Source of the DNA: Branchiostoma floridae
Taxonomy: Eukaryota; Chordata; Leptocardii; Amphioxiformes; Branchiostomatidae
Length of the DNA: 20,904 bases
Direction of reading: 5' to 3'
Assembly (NCBI RefSeq): GCF_000003815.2
Contig: NC_049997.1
Span: forward strand, 1,544,016-1,564,919
Under the pieces are notes generated by a model. That model made no database searches and had not been told where the DNA came from. It saw nothing but the letters and a program-made list of their open reading frames with translations. A program made the translations under genes and the position numbers. Below are positions 7,935 through 17,164 of the stretch, one piece after another. The number at the start of each line of letters is the position of its first letter. Position 1 is the first letter of the stretch.

Positions 7935-7980
7935 ATGAGCGAGACGGTGGGATGGAACCCTACACACGTCAAGGTCACTG
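7935..7980 (+). CDS. Rab11-FIP class I-like protein, coding exon 1
   Basis: The exon encodes MSETVGWNPTHVKVT and the first base of a split codon, then a strong donor (G|GTAAGTC). Class I Rab11 family-interacting proteins (FIP1, FIP2, FIP5/Rip11) begin with a short variable leader followed by W-x-PTHVQVTV, the first strand of an N-terminal C2 domain that binds phospholipids. The same W.PTHV.VT pattern is seen here. The family links Rab11 to recycling-endosome transport through a C-terminal Rab-binding helix, which is outside this window. The start is the first in-frame ATG after a TAG at 7857. Splicing to 18912 completes the split codon as V and continues the C2 strand. Which paralogue it equals cannot be decided from 29 residues; a lancelet might have a single pre-duplication gene. 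Confidence 0.75.
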
Positions 7981-8835
7981 GTAAGTCTTCTCCTGTCCTT
8001 TTCGCTGCCTATGGCGTTACAGTTTACACATCTCCAAGCAGATGTTAGGCCACAGTATAAGTACAAGCTACGTGAGACAGGACTCAGTTAGTTACGCTCC
8101 CTTCTCTTTTCGGTACTTAAGTGTTGTGGGATGTTTAGTGTCGAGGTGTAGTTTTCCTCAAACATGGGGCCTCTGATGTGAGAGAGGATGTCCTCAGCTG
8201 AAACTGTAACACTTAGAGTTAGACAGTATTTATATGCAGTCCCAACTTACCGCTAGGCCATGTTGATTTGATTATGTGGATTATTTATAAATTATAGGAA
8301 CCCCAAAACTGATGTGAATTAAAAAAAAAGTTTGGCCCCCCAAAAGTTGCCTTTGTTATGAAATCTAAGTGCTCAGGAAAGTTGAACAAATGACTGAAAA
8401 CACAGAGTATGGTATACCAAACAATAGATCCTTAATTTTTCTTCTTTCACATCTTCTTCTAATTTTCTATGACTCTGGAATTGACCTTCCATTCCATGAC
8501 ATTAATAGATGTTTTCCAATATTTTTTTCTACGGCATATCTTTGTTGAATGTGCTATTTGCGATTTACGGTATAGTTGAAATTTTTATTCATTTTTCGAA
8601 AAGGCCAAAATTGATGCATGCCAGATGTCATCCATATTACTCAAATCAACATGTACTAATGGCCTTACCTAGGAATTATTTTTACAGCAGGATGTACATT
8701 TAGCACTGCCGTAAACAATGTACAAAAGGAGGCCCTTAGGCTTAGAGCATTGTTTGTACTAGAACTTGTACACTAGGAGAAACTAGATCTAGTATCACTA
8801 CATTGTAAACTTATTGACACATGTATCCTACTGAT

Positions 8836-9915
8836 TTTATTATTATTATTATTTACCTTTGCCAGAGGGTTATATTTTGTCTGTCTATTTGTCTGTCTGT
8901 GTGTCAACAGCATAACTCAGAAGCCTGGGATGGTTCCTATTGATATTTGATGGTCGGTGGGGAAAATGAATTGGTTAATGGCCCCCCTTAAGCAGCTTTA
9001 TGAGGTAGTACACGAAACTTCCATTTTTTAAATCTCGTGTTCTCAACATGAATTATGAGTGGTATATAGCTCTCAAGGCAGGGAGTACGTGCCAAGAGAC
9101 ATAAATCATGCAAATTATGGGACCACGTAGCACAGTGGTATTGTGTTCGGCCCGTGGTATTGTGTTCGGCCTGTGACAGAGAGGTTGTGAGTTCGAATCC
9201 AGCTGCGTGTCACCGATCTTGTGTCCTTGGGAAAGGCACTTTACACGACTTTCCTCACTTTACTCAGGTTAAAATGAGTACCTAGCTTCAGCTAGGGCCG
9301 TCCCTCAGATAGGACGTTAAATGGAGGTCCCGTGTCTGGGGTTTTTTTTACCCCAGGCACGTTAAAGAACCCACCACACGTGCGATGGTGCGGTGTGAGT
9401 GGTCCAAAACCTACAGTACCTTGGCCGCACCTGGGGCAATTGCTGTCGTATTGAGATCACCTGAGTGACGCCAAATGGCAGCTCACTCCAGACACTTGCG
9501 ACAGTCGTATTGAGGTCACCTGAGTGGCGCTGAATGGCAGCTCGCTCCAGACCCTTGCAATTTAGCTCCGCCTATTGTAAGCTCCTCACAATTCAGCCCC
9601 TGGCTGCAAAGGGTGAGTAGTCGGCCCACCCAATAACATTAACAATAACAATAACAATAACAATTAGTGTCATATTTACATTACATACATTTTTATGAGG
9701 AATTACTAAAATGGCCTTATATTATGATATTGTAAATTTCATACTTTGGACTTATGCTTTTACATAGAGAGGATGATCAAACGGGACAAATTACGCAAAA
9801 AATTGGGTTCTTATTTGCATAATCAAATAGGAATATTTATAACTACTTCACTTGAAAAGTTTAGACCATTCGGCGAAGTAAATAAATGAAGGTATGAGGT
9901 CGAGGAACTCTAGTT
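8836..9915 (-). repeat. AT-rich dispersed repeat, inverted copy, split by a SINE
   Basis: Read on the minus strand it begins AACTAGAGTTCCTCGACCTC then ATACC (9915 downward). It ends with ACAGACAGACAAA, ATATAACC and AAGGTAAATAATAATAAT at 8836. The other copy at 17777-18842 has the same ends: AACTAGAGTTCGGCGACCTC at one side, ACAGACAGACAAACGCAGGG and AAAATATAACCTCC at the other. The interior is diverged but shares AT-rich words such as TTATGCAAAT. A SINE (9119-9664) interrupts this copy. That the two blocks form one copy is inference from matching end order. Confidence 0.6.
9119..9664 (+). mobile_element. tRNA-derived SINE with (AATAAC)n tail
   Basis: The head carries an RNA polymerase III A box (TAGCACAGTGG, 9128-9138) and B box (GTTCGAATCC, 9191-9200). 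A conserved SINE body follows, with GTGTCCTTGGGAAAGGCACT, and the 3' end is CAATAACATTAACAATAACA-type repeats. A 19-nt tandem duplication (9135-9153 and 9154-9172) lies between the two boxes. A 59-nt tandem duplication (from 9445 and from 9504) lies in the body. No cloverleaf-forming tRNA gene remains, so it is a SINE and not a tRNA. Target duplications are not obvious. Confidence 0.8.
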
Positions 9916-9949
9916 GTGGATCTGATCTGAAGATTGGTGCAGTAGCAAA

Positions 9950-10038
9950 ATGAATGCCAAATCCCCAATAGAGTCTGTACATCTGAAATTCTGTAAATAT
10001 ATCCTTAGAGCTCAAAGGAACGGCAGCTATTTTGCAAG
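9950..10038 (+). pseudogene. Non-LTR RT fragment (VHLKFCKY motif)
   Basis: The frame reads SPIESVHLKFCKYILRAQRN and then a few more residues before the TA that precedes a DNA transposon. The pattern IE.VHLKFCK.LL..... is the conserved segment just downstream of RT in this class of LINE. The equivalent part of the full-length element falls in the gap at 16099-16386. The DNA transposon inserted at 10039-10040 directly abuts this relic. After the transposon (17248 onward) the sequence does not obviously resume the same protein. Confidence 0.65.
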
Positions 10039-11011
10039 TACAGTCAAACCTGTATTAGCGGCCACCTTTGCATACCGGCCACCTGCCCATAGTGGCCACT
10101 TTTTGTCGGTCCCTTGGATTCGTAATGATTAAGAAATAGGCTTAGCGGCCACCTGTCCAACGCGGCCACGGCCACACGATTTCCGGTCCCGCAGGTACAA
10201 AAACACTGCCGATTACGGCCACGCGGACCGCTGATCTATGTTTCGGCACGCGTTCGGCCATATACAGCGGCCGTATCGTCACCCTATGCCGGATTTAACA
10301 CCTCTTTGACTTATTTTCAAAACAAAACTTCGTAAACTGGCGCTACCCATACCCGCTGACAAACGAGGTCATAAGGTCAATAGACGACACCAATGTTACG
10401 GAGGTAAATTGTGTTCAAGTTACGTTCTAATACACTATCGCTTAGGTTAATTTACATCACAAAAACTTTCTAAAGAAATTGTTACAAAGACAAAATGATA
10501 TGAACTTCAGACTATGGTGGATTTTATTCTTACATTTTTTTAAAGATGACGAGACTTTTCTGGTGAGTACCACATTAGCATAATGGGCGAATCTGACGTG
10601 CGAACGCGAGCGGGAACACACGGACGGCGAAGTATCAAAGGATACAAGACGAAAGATCAAAGAAATATGACGATGCCGGCCTCTTCAGACAATATCAACT
10701 GTAGAACATTTAAAACTTTTTATAGCTTTTGTTTTCTTAATAGTGTAAAAATCATTGCAGTACATGTACAGTACTGTATTATGTGAATAAAAATCAGTGG
10801 GTACTAGAACCATGTGTAACTTATTGCTTCGTGGTCAATTAATACAAGATGGCGGCCACGACAGGACGCGCGTCACTTGTGCTCCGCCTGTAAGTGTATT
10901 TCAGAGCGGTTGCTTGTGTAGCAGAGTTTTTTCATACATCTTATATTGATTAGAGTTCTCAAGTATTTACTATATATCAGTTCTAGCGATATTTCGTTGC
11001 ATCGTTTAATC

Positions 11012-11869
11012 ATGGGACGTGAAACAAGCAGAGACAGCGGAACGCCTGAGCCGGAGACAAAGCGATACAGGACGAGGTCCGGCAACACCAAGACCAAGGC
11101 GTGGAACACATCGGCAAAGAACATCTCCGAGTTTGAAACCATCATCGAAGATCACACAGACGCCAACAAATCGAAGGTATGCAGTTTAAAGTTCCGTACC
11201 TCCAAAGATCGTGTACCAGAGTGGATAGACGCTACCAAAGCCATACTCAACGAATCGTTTGGCAAACAAACCGGCTACAAGTTCACCTGGAAGGGCCCAC
11301 AGTTATCCGTCACTGAACCCACCGAGACCGGAGACAACGTCAAAATCGTAACTATTCACTTCTACAACACCGGCACAATCCTCATACACGGCAATGGATC
11401 AAACTGGTACACGAGAGAAATCTTTCCACGAGCGAAAGAAATTGTTAACAATAGGCCAACTGGCGCATCCTGCGACGCCCAAGATGGCGGACATGACAAT
11501 GACGATCTAGCAGCAGAGAGAACTGAAACAATAGACAACAACCTTGAAACAATGGAGACCAATTTACAAGATGAGGCGTCCGCCATTACTACGACTGAAA
11601 CCAACACAGAGCCAACTACGACTCCGCCTGTGACGGTAGACCTGACCCTAGAGAAAGAAAATCCGTCAGAAAACACAACTCCCAAGTCGCTGGTCACATC
11701 GCCCACTTTCCGTAAGGTGTTGGGAGGTCTCGAGAACATCATTTTAACTCCACTTTCAAAAGTTCGCAACTCTACTGGAAAAAACAAAGAGGGAAAGCCA
11801 CAACATGGAAGCCGTTCTCGGCGCGCGCTGCCAACAGACGACCCCCAAGACAAGTCAACAAGTGAAAAG
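11012..11869 (+). CDS. Retrotransposon ORF1, N-terminal part (cut by gap)
   Basis: The ATG at 11012 (MGRETSRDSGTPEPETKRYR) is preferred over the in-frame ATG at 10946, whose extra residues look like leader sequence. A basic, Lys/Arg-rich start is followed by a folded-looking region of about 100 residues ending VKIVTIHFYNTGTILIHG with NWYTREIFPRAKEIV. This VTIHFY.TGT..I.G pattern is one I associate with ORF1 proteins of invertebrate LINEs; its function is unknown to me. A low-complexity Thr/Glu/Asp-rich linker (about residues 160-220) precedes a second basic stretch (about 260-285). The reading frame enters the gap at 11870. No PHD finger or zinc knuckle is visible. Confidence 0.75.
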
Positions 11870-12081
11870 NNNNNNNNNNNNNNNNNNNNNNNNNNNNNNN
11901 NNNNNNNNNNNNNNNNNNNNNNNNNNNNNNNNNNNNNNNNNNNNNNNNNNNNNNNNNNNNNNNNNNNNNNNNNNNNNNNNNNNNNNNNNNNNNNNNNNNN
12001 NNNNNNNNNNNNNNNNNNNNNNNNNNNNNNNNNNNNNNNNNNNNNNNNNNNNNNNNNNNNNNNNNNNNNNNNNNNNNNNNN
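11870..12081. other. Assembly gap (N) in ORF1
   Basis: 212 undetermined bases. The frame before it (third-codon phase of 11012) differs from the frame that makes sense after it (12082 onward), so either the gap length is inexact or a frameshift lies inside it. Confidence 1.
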
Positions 12082-13007
12082 CTCCAAAGACCTGTCTCTA
12101 ACAATCTCTTCTCAAAAGCTGACCAGGAAGCTTTACAAGCCCAGCTAACACTACTGTTAAATCAACCTCAATCTGTCAGTACGACGACCAGTCGCGCACA
12201 CGGCAACTCTCAACAGGACGATTCCAGAATCCAGCGCAGGTGAGGGTTCTCGCTGACTCTCTATGGAATGAAGTTGACCCCACTATAATGTTCAAACACA
12301 AAAGCTCGACCATAACAAAATCAACCACACTCCGCAAAGCCTCAGAAAACGCTGCCATGTTCCCCGACAAAAACACTGAACTAGTCATCATTCACGTGGC
12401 ATCGAACGACATGGATAACACCAAACACCGAACCGACAGCGTTGACATCTGTATTGAACAAACGCACAAATTGATTGACTGTATAAAGAAGTCATACCCC
12501 AACGCAAACATCGCCATATCACAAGTCCTACCGAGAGGAACAAACATGCAGTCCACCCTCAACAAAAACATAGCCACCTACAACAACTCCGTCGAACAGT
12601 CCTGCCTTGAAGACAACAAACTCATCTACATCAGACACAGACTTCTCTCTCAGGACCGTTCACTGTACACACGGGACGCTATCCACCTCAAACATGACGC
12701 AGGTGGCGTCAAGTTGATGGTGGCTGATGTTAAGCGCACCTTGAGGCACCACCAGGAAGCCATGGACTCCAGACAGCGCACCAAACCAGCAAGAAGACCA
12801 CAGTGGATGCCAAACACTCAGCCCTACATGCGGCGCGGACAACACCCCCCACCCCTCTGGAACACTCCACGGGACCCGTCGCAGATGTACCCGAGGAACC
12901 CAGCACGTGCACCAAGCCACCAGGGGACCGACTGGAACCACACACGGGACAAACAGCAGACTGTGGAGAAGCTGTTACATATGCTGACGGACTTCCTGAA
13001 GCAGTGA
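12082..13007 (+). pseudogene. Retrotransposon ORF1 C-terminus, SGNH/GDSL esterase-like
   Basis: After the gap, the sensible frame (12082-12237) reads SNNLFSKADQEALQAQLTLL and reaches a TGA at 12238-12240. The esterase resumes one base over from 12240 (VRVLADSLW), so there is a single frameshift at the CGCAGGTGAGGG junction. SGNH hydrolase blocks follow in order: ADSL (block I, nucleophile Ser at 12258-12260, with Ala where Gly is usual), VASNDM (block III, Asn at 12404-12406) and RDAIHLK (block V, Asp 12675-12677 and His 12684-12686). The last 70 residues are Pro/Arg-rich and end at TGA 13005-13007. Esterase domains of this type are known in ORF1 of CR1-group elements. Their exact role in retrotransposition is not settled. 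Confidence 0.8.
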
Positions 13008-13126
13008 AAGTCAGACAGTATGGTATGCATAGATTGGAAGACTTTGGACAATCTGTGAGTAGTTATACATCCATGGAACTATACAGGTACACAATTTCAT
13101 ATTACCTATAGCTAGTCAACACTATT

Positions 13127-14254
13127 ATGTATGAAAATCACTCTGCTGACAATGTAGCCAAGCTCGCCCTTTGTAACACTATTATGACAATTCAGAAGGT
13201 TGCTTTGAAATTCGGTTCTTGGAATATCCAAGGCGGCCTTAGGCGAAAATGCCAAGACGAAGATTTTGTTTCCCACTTAGCTGATTTTGATTTTATTTGC
13301 TTGCAAGAAACCTGGCTTAAGCCAGGGGAAAATTTTAGAATAGATTCATTTAGTTTTTATAGAAGTGATAGAAGTGCTAAGAAATCATCCAGAAGGAATT
13401 CTGGCGGCGTAGTTGTTATGTTTAGAAACAAGTTCTCAAAAGGCGTGACAAAACTTTCAATAGGGCACCCAGATATTCTTTGGTGCAAGTTAGATAGAAA
13501 TTTCTTTGGTCTGGAGCGAGATTTGTATGTCGGATGTGCCTATTTCTCCCCTGAAAATTCGTCATCTATCAAAATGGAAAACAACCTAGTCTTTGAAACT
13601 TTACAAGAAGATATATCAAAATTTTCAAATCAAGGAGACGTATTACTCTTAGGTGATCTAAATGCCAGGACAGCATCCCTTCAGGAATCCTTTATCCACG
13701 ACGATTGTTTGAGCCATGAATTTTTAGATGTAAGAGAAGATATACAGGCTAGGTCCAGCTGTGACAAAGGAGTAAACAGATATGGCAACCAACTCCTAGA
13801 CCTTTGCTCTGCAGCCAACCTCGTGATTTTAAATGGACGGGTACCGGGTGATCTATCGGGAAAACTTACATGTCACAAATACAATGGCTCAAGCCTGGTA
13901 GACTATTATATCGTAAATTCAGAATTCCTNNNNNNNNNNNNNNNNNNNNNNNNNNNNNNNNNNNNNNNNNNNNNNNNNNNNNNNNNNNNNNNNNNNNNNN
14001 NNNNNNNNNNNNNNNNNNNNNNNNNNNNNNNNNNNNNNNNNNNNNNNNNNNNNNNNNNNNNNNNNNNNNNNNNNNNNNNNNNNNNNNNNNNNNNNNNNNN
14101 NNNNNNNNNNNNNNNNNNNNNNNNNNNNNNNNNNNNNNNNNNNNNNNNNNNNNNNNNNNNNNNNNNNNNNNNNNNNNNNNNNNNNNNNNNNNNNNNNNNN
14201 NNNNNNNNNNNNNNNNNNNNNNNNNNNNNNNNNNNNNNNNNNAGGGAAAATTAG
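13127..14254 (+). CDS. Retrotransposon ORF2, AP-like endonuclease part
   Basis: This is the N-terminal endonuclease that nicks target DNA for target-primed reverse transcription. Visible exonuclease-endonuclease-phosphatase blocks are SWNIQGG (Asn), CLQETWL (catalytic Glu), GCAYFSPENSS (Tyr), LLGDLNAR (Asp and Asn) and SSLVDYYIV. The final catalytic His falls in the gap. The ATG at 13127 opens the frame. A second in-frame ATG at 13184 lies nearer the first conserved block and is an equally good start. ORF1 ends 119 nt upstream, a typical spacing for a downstream ORF2. The frame passes through the gap at 13930-14242 and meets TAG at 14252-14254, after which the same frame continues into the RT. 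Confidence 0.85.
   Translation: MYENHSADNVAKLALCNTIMTIQKVALKFGSWNIQGGLRRKCQDEDFVSHLADFDFICLQETWLKPGENFRIDSFSFYRSDRSAKKSSRRNSGGVVVMFRNKFSKGVTKLSIGHPDILWCKLDRNFFGLERDLYVGCAYFSPENSSSIKMENNLVFETLQEDISKFSNQGDVLLLGDLNARTASLQESFIHDDCLSHEFLDVREDIQARSSCDKGVNRYGNQLLDLCSAANLVILNGRVPGDLSGKLTCHKYNGSSLVDYYIVNSEFXXXXXXXXXXXXXXXXXXXXXXXXXXXXXXXXXXXXXXXXXXXXXXXXXXXXXXXXXXXXXXXXXXXXXXXXXXXXXXXXXXXXXXXXXXXXXXXXXXXXXXXXXREN
13930..14242. other. Assembly gap (N) between endonuclease and RT
   Basis: 313 undetermined bases. Coding on both sides is in the same frame, which suggests that the gap length is close to correct. Confidence 1.
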
Positions 14255-16975
14255 AAAAGAAAAAGGAAAGCAAACCATGTTCACATCATCTGGTTTTCCC
14301 TCAAACGTAAAGTAAACCAACTGCCTGCTCAGTTCTCTAGATGTCCATGGAGACTTGACATCCGCCATGCATATTTCTGTACCCTTAAATTATATAAGAA
14401 AAAACTAAAAACAGAAAAAAGACTATTTAAAGAGAGGCAATGGACAAATCTTAGCAAACTTAGCAAAGTAAACCCACAACAATTTTGGAGAGAAATGAAA
14501 CAGCAACAACTAAATGACAATGATAAACAACAGGAAGATGACAGCATAACTCACGAAGCCTGGAGAACTCACTTTAAAAATCTAAACAATTTAGCGGAAA
14601 ACGACACATCTGACAAAGACTTTCATCAACATGTAATACAAGAAAGGCCTCAACTTCTCAATAGAATGAACAATAGGACCACAATAGACCGAAACAATAA
14701 GAAACAAACAGACAACATCATCAATAATCTTGAAAACCAAACGGGAAACCCCTTAGATTTCGAAATCACCGAAGAGGAAGTAAAGAATGGCTTACGAAAT
14801 CTGAAAAACAACAAAGCATGTGGTATTGATTCGATTCTCAATGAGATGCTGAAATATGGAGACACAAAACTTATCCCACCACTAAAAAAACTATTCAATG
14901 TCATCCTTCAGTCCGGCAATTTCCCACAAGTATGGAGTAAAAGCATTTTAGTCCCAATATTTAAAAGCGGCGTCACTTCAAACCCATCAAATTACAGAGG
15001 GATAGCTATTTCCAGCTGCGTTGGAAAACTTTTCACATTTATACTAAACAGACGATTGCAGCACTTTCTTGAAAACGAAAACATATTATCTCCTTTTCAG
15101 TCCGGCTTCCGAAAGGACTTCAGGACAAGTGATAACATATTTGTTCTAAAAACTTTAATAGATCAACAGGTATCTGTACCTGGAGGAAAATTATATGCCT
15201 GTTTTGTGGATTTCAGGAAGGCTTTTGATTCAGTCTGGAGAAATGGGTTATTTTACAAACTTTTATCTTCTGGCATTGGTGGAAAGTTCTTTAGTATGAT
15301 AAAATCCATGTATTCCAATGTAGAATTCTGTGTTAAAACATCAAAAGGTTTGTCAAATTACTTTAAATCAACACGTGGAGTACGCCAAGGTTGTAACCTA
15401 AGTCCGCTTCTTTTTAATCTTTTTGTAAATGATCTCCCAACTTTATTAACCTCACCATCATCCGATCCCGTATTTCTAAAAGATACCCCCATAAGCAGCC
15501 TGCTCTGGGCAGACGATCTTGTGCTCCTGTCCAGATCAGAAGCAGGACTAAAGGAGTGTCTCAAAGGACTAGATAAGTACTGCTCCCTGTGGAAACTATC
15601 CATCAACAGGGATAAAACCAAAGTCATGGTTTTCTCTAAAAATGGACGAGCATACAAAAATCAGCGCTCCCCTTTCCAAATACAGGGACAGACCATAAAC
15701 ATCACAGACTCTTATACATATCTTGGAATAGACATAACCCCATCGGGATCTTTCAATCGTGCTACGAAACAAATCAGATTAAAAGCCCTTCGCGCATCGT
15801 TTAAACTTAAATCTCTATTGGCATCTAACTACAATCCGTCTATCTCCCTCTCCCTAGATTTGTTTAACAGCCTAGTCAAGCCTATTTTACTTTATTGTAG
15901 TGAGGTAATAGGGACCAATATTCGATGCAGAGACTTAATTCTAAACGGTATAGTAGAGTTTCCAAATGAAAACATTAGGGAGAAAGTTTGCAACATGTTG
16001 TCTCCGATTTTGGGATCTAATGTACATGATCTAGTTCTTAAGGTTGCCCGTACTGGGAAGAAATCTGATACAGTAGCATGTCGCCCTGTTCTAGTGCGNN
16101 NNNNNNNNNNNNNNNNNNNNNNNNNNNNNNNNNNNNNNNNNNNNNNNNNNNNNNNNNNNNNNNNNNNNNNNNNNNNNNNNNNNNNNNNNNNNNNNNNNNN
16201 NNNNNNNNNNNNNNNNNNNNNNNNNNNNNNNNNNNNNNNNNNNNNNNNNNNNNNNNNNNNNNNNNNNNNNNNNNNNNNNNNNNNNNNNNNNNNNNNNNNN
16301 NNNNNNNNNNNNNNNNNNNNNNNNNNNNNNNNNNNNNNNNNNNNNNNNNNNNNNNNNNNNNNNNNNNNNNNNNNNNNNNNNNNNNNTGACACAGCAGTTG
16401 AACATGAACTAGAATGGACTGTCCATGTTCAAGATATTTTGTGCAGGCATGGTTTCCAAAGTGTTTGGCTAAGCCCTGCGGTTGATGCCAAACACTTTGG
16501 TAACATATTCAAAGAACGTTTAAAAGACACATTTCTCTCTGGCTGGCGACGAGAAATAAACAGTTGCAACAAACTAAAAACCTATTCCCAAATCAAAAGT
16601 CACTTTATACTTGAAAATTACCTCTCGTCAGTTCGTAATAAAGCCTTTGCTGTCAACATAACCAAATTAAGAATCAGTTCACACTGCTTGGAAATAGAAA
16701 AAGGTCGGTACCGTAATATACCAGCCAACCAGAGGCAATGTCCTTCATGTAAAGATGGTATTGAAGATGAGTACCATTTTCTAATGACATGCCCCACATA
16801 TAGCGTAGATAGACAAAAACTAATGGATACAATCACATGTAAATCTAGCACACCTTTACCAAAGACAAACAAATGTACTTTCAATCTACTTATGTCATGT
16901 CCAGACAACATATCTTCGTATTTAGGCCAATACATATGTAATGCTCTAAAAAAGAGAGAATCTATTGTACAGTAA
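14255..16975 (+). CDS. Retrotransposon ORF2, reverse transcriptase and C-terminal knuckle
   Basis: The frame is open from after TAG 14252-14254. Its first ATG is at 14495, but homologous-looking sequence (RHAYFCTLKLYKKKLKTEKR, then NPQQFWREMKQ) precedes it, so the RT is probably the continuation of the endonuclease ORF. RT blocks appear in order: NNKACGIDSILNEMLK, SILVPIFKSG...NYRGIAI, SPFQSGFR, CFVDFRKAFDSVW (first catalytic Asp at 15209), RGVRQGCNLSPLLFNLF, LLWADDLVLLS (15506-15517), KLSINRDKTKVM and YLGIDIT. After a 96-codon gap, a tail with KLRISSH and CPSCKDGIEDEYHFLMTC forms C-x2-C-x8-H-x4-C. It stops at 16973-16975. The catalytic motif has W where Y or F is common in xADD. The catalytic residues that can be seen are present. 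Confidence 0.9.
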   Translation, partial: KRKRKANHVHIIWFSLKRKVNQLPAQFSRCPWRLDIRHAYFCTLKLYKKKLKTEKRLFKERQWTNLSKLSKVNPQQFWREMKQQQLNDNDKQQEDDSITHEAWRTHFKNLNNLAENDTSDKDFHQHVIQERPQLLNRMNNRTTIDRNNKKQTDNIINNLENQTGNPLDFEITEEEVKNGLRNLKNNKACGIDSILNEMLKYGDTKLIPPLKKLFNVILQSGNFPQVWSKSILVPIFKSGVTSNPSNYRGIAISSCVGKLFTFILNRRLQHFLENENILSPFQSGFRKDFRTSDNIFVLKTLIDQQVSVPGGKLYACFVDFRKAFDSVWRNGLFYKLLSSGIGGKFFSMIKSMYSNVEFCVKTSKGLSNYFKSTRGVRQGCNLSPLLFNLFVNDLPTLLTSPSSDPVFLKDTPISSLLWADDLVLLSRSEAGLKECLKGLDKYCSLWKLSINRDKTKVMVFSKNGRAYKNQRSPFQIQGQTINITDSYTYLGIDITPSGSFNRATKQIRLKALRASFKLKSLLASNYNPSISLSLDLFNSLVKPILLYCSEVIGTNIRCRDLILNGIVEFPNENIREKVCNMLSPILGSNVHDLVLKVARTGKKSDTVACRPVLVXXXXXXXXXXXXXXXXXXXXXXXXXXXXXXXXXXXXXXXXXXXXXXXXXXXXXXXXXXXXXXXXXXXXXXXXXXXXXXXXXXXXXXXXXXXXXXXXXDTAVEHELEWTVHVQDILCRHGFQSVWLSPAVDAKHFGNIFKERLKDTFLSGWRREINSCNKLKTYSQIKSHFILENYLSSVRNKAFAVNITKLRISSHCLEIEKGRYRNIPANQRQCPSCKDGIEDEYHFLMTCPTYSVDRQKLMDTITCKSSTPLPKTNKCTFNLLMSCPDNISSYLGQYICNALKKRESIVQ
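16099..16386. other. Assembly gap (N) after the RT core
   Basis: 288 undetermined bases, a multiple of three, with the ORF2 frame kept on both sides. The VHLKFCK-type segment expected here is represented nearby by the separate relic at 9950-10038. Confidence 1.
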
Positions 16976-17164
16976 CAGTTCGACTTGTTTAACTTGCATA
17001 TTACATTATGTCAATACGCCATTTATGTTCATATTCCTGTACTATACATGTATGTAGTTATAGACCTTAGACGAATATCATTGTATTAATTGACTTATCA
17101 CTGTTGCCTTACAATTGTACCATGTGCAAATGTCGTGCAATAAAGTTCATTCATTCATTCATTA
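16976..17164 (+). other. Retrotransposon 3' UTR and (ATTC)n tail
   Basis: The 3' UTR of about 165 nt ends AAATGTCGTGCAATAAAGTT and then four to five copies of CATT/ATTC. The word GTGCAATAAAGTTC also closes the truncated minus-strand copy at 6051-6860, so it is probably the conserved 3' recognition end of this family. ATAAA resembles a polyadenylation signal. Confidence 0.8.

Larger units (their letters stand above)
10849..17164 (+). mobile_element. Near full-length CR1-group-like non-LTR retrotransposon
   Basis: The order is: 5' leader beginning about ACAAGATGGCGGCCACGACA, ORF1 with a C-terminal SGNH esterase, ORF2 with APE endonuclease then reverse transcriptase and a C-terminal CCHC knuckle, short 3' UTR, and a GTGCAATAAAGTTC end followed by (ATTC)n. 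Esterase-bearing ORF1, APE endonuclease and a short-repeat tail instead of poly(A) are features of CR1/L2-group LINEs. The 5' end is uncertain: 10849 is chosen from the AAGATGGCGG-type start, but a possible target duplication would place it at 10583. Three gaps, one frameshift and one stop mean that it is probably inactive as assembled. It is in the sense orientation relative to the host gene. Confidence 0.85.

Noticed and set aside
9119-9200. Possible tRNA gene from A and B boxes
   Set aside because: The B box is good, but the A-B region contains a 19-nt duplication, no cloverleaf can be drawn, and a SINE body with repeat tail follows.
10583-10786. Start of a transposase in the Tigger-like element
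   Set aside because: The 67-residue frame has no helix-turn-helix or DDE motif and could be a leftover N-terminus at best. No support.
12660-13051. Several minus-strand frames overlapping ORF1
   Set aside because: Shadows of the proline-rich ORF1 tail in other frames.
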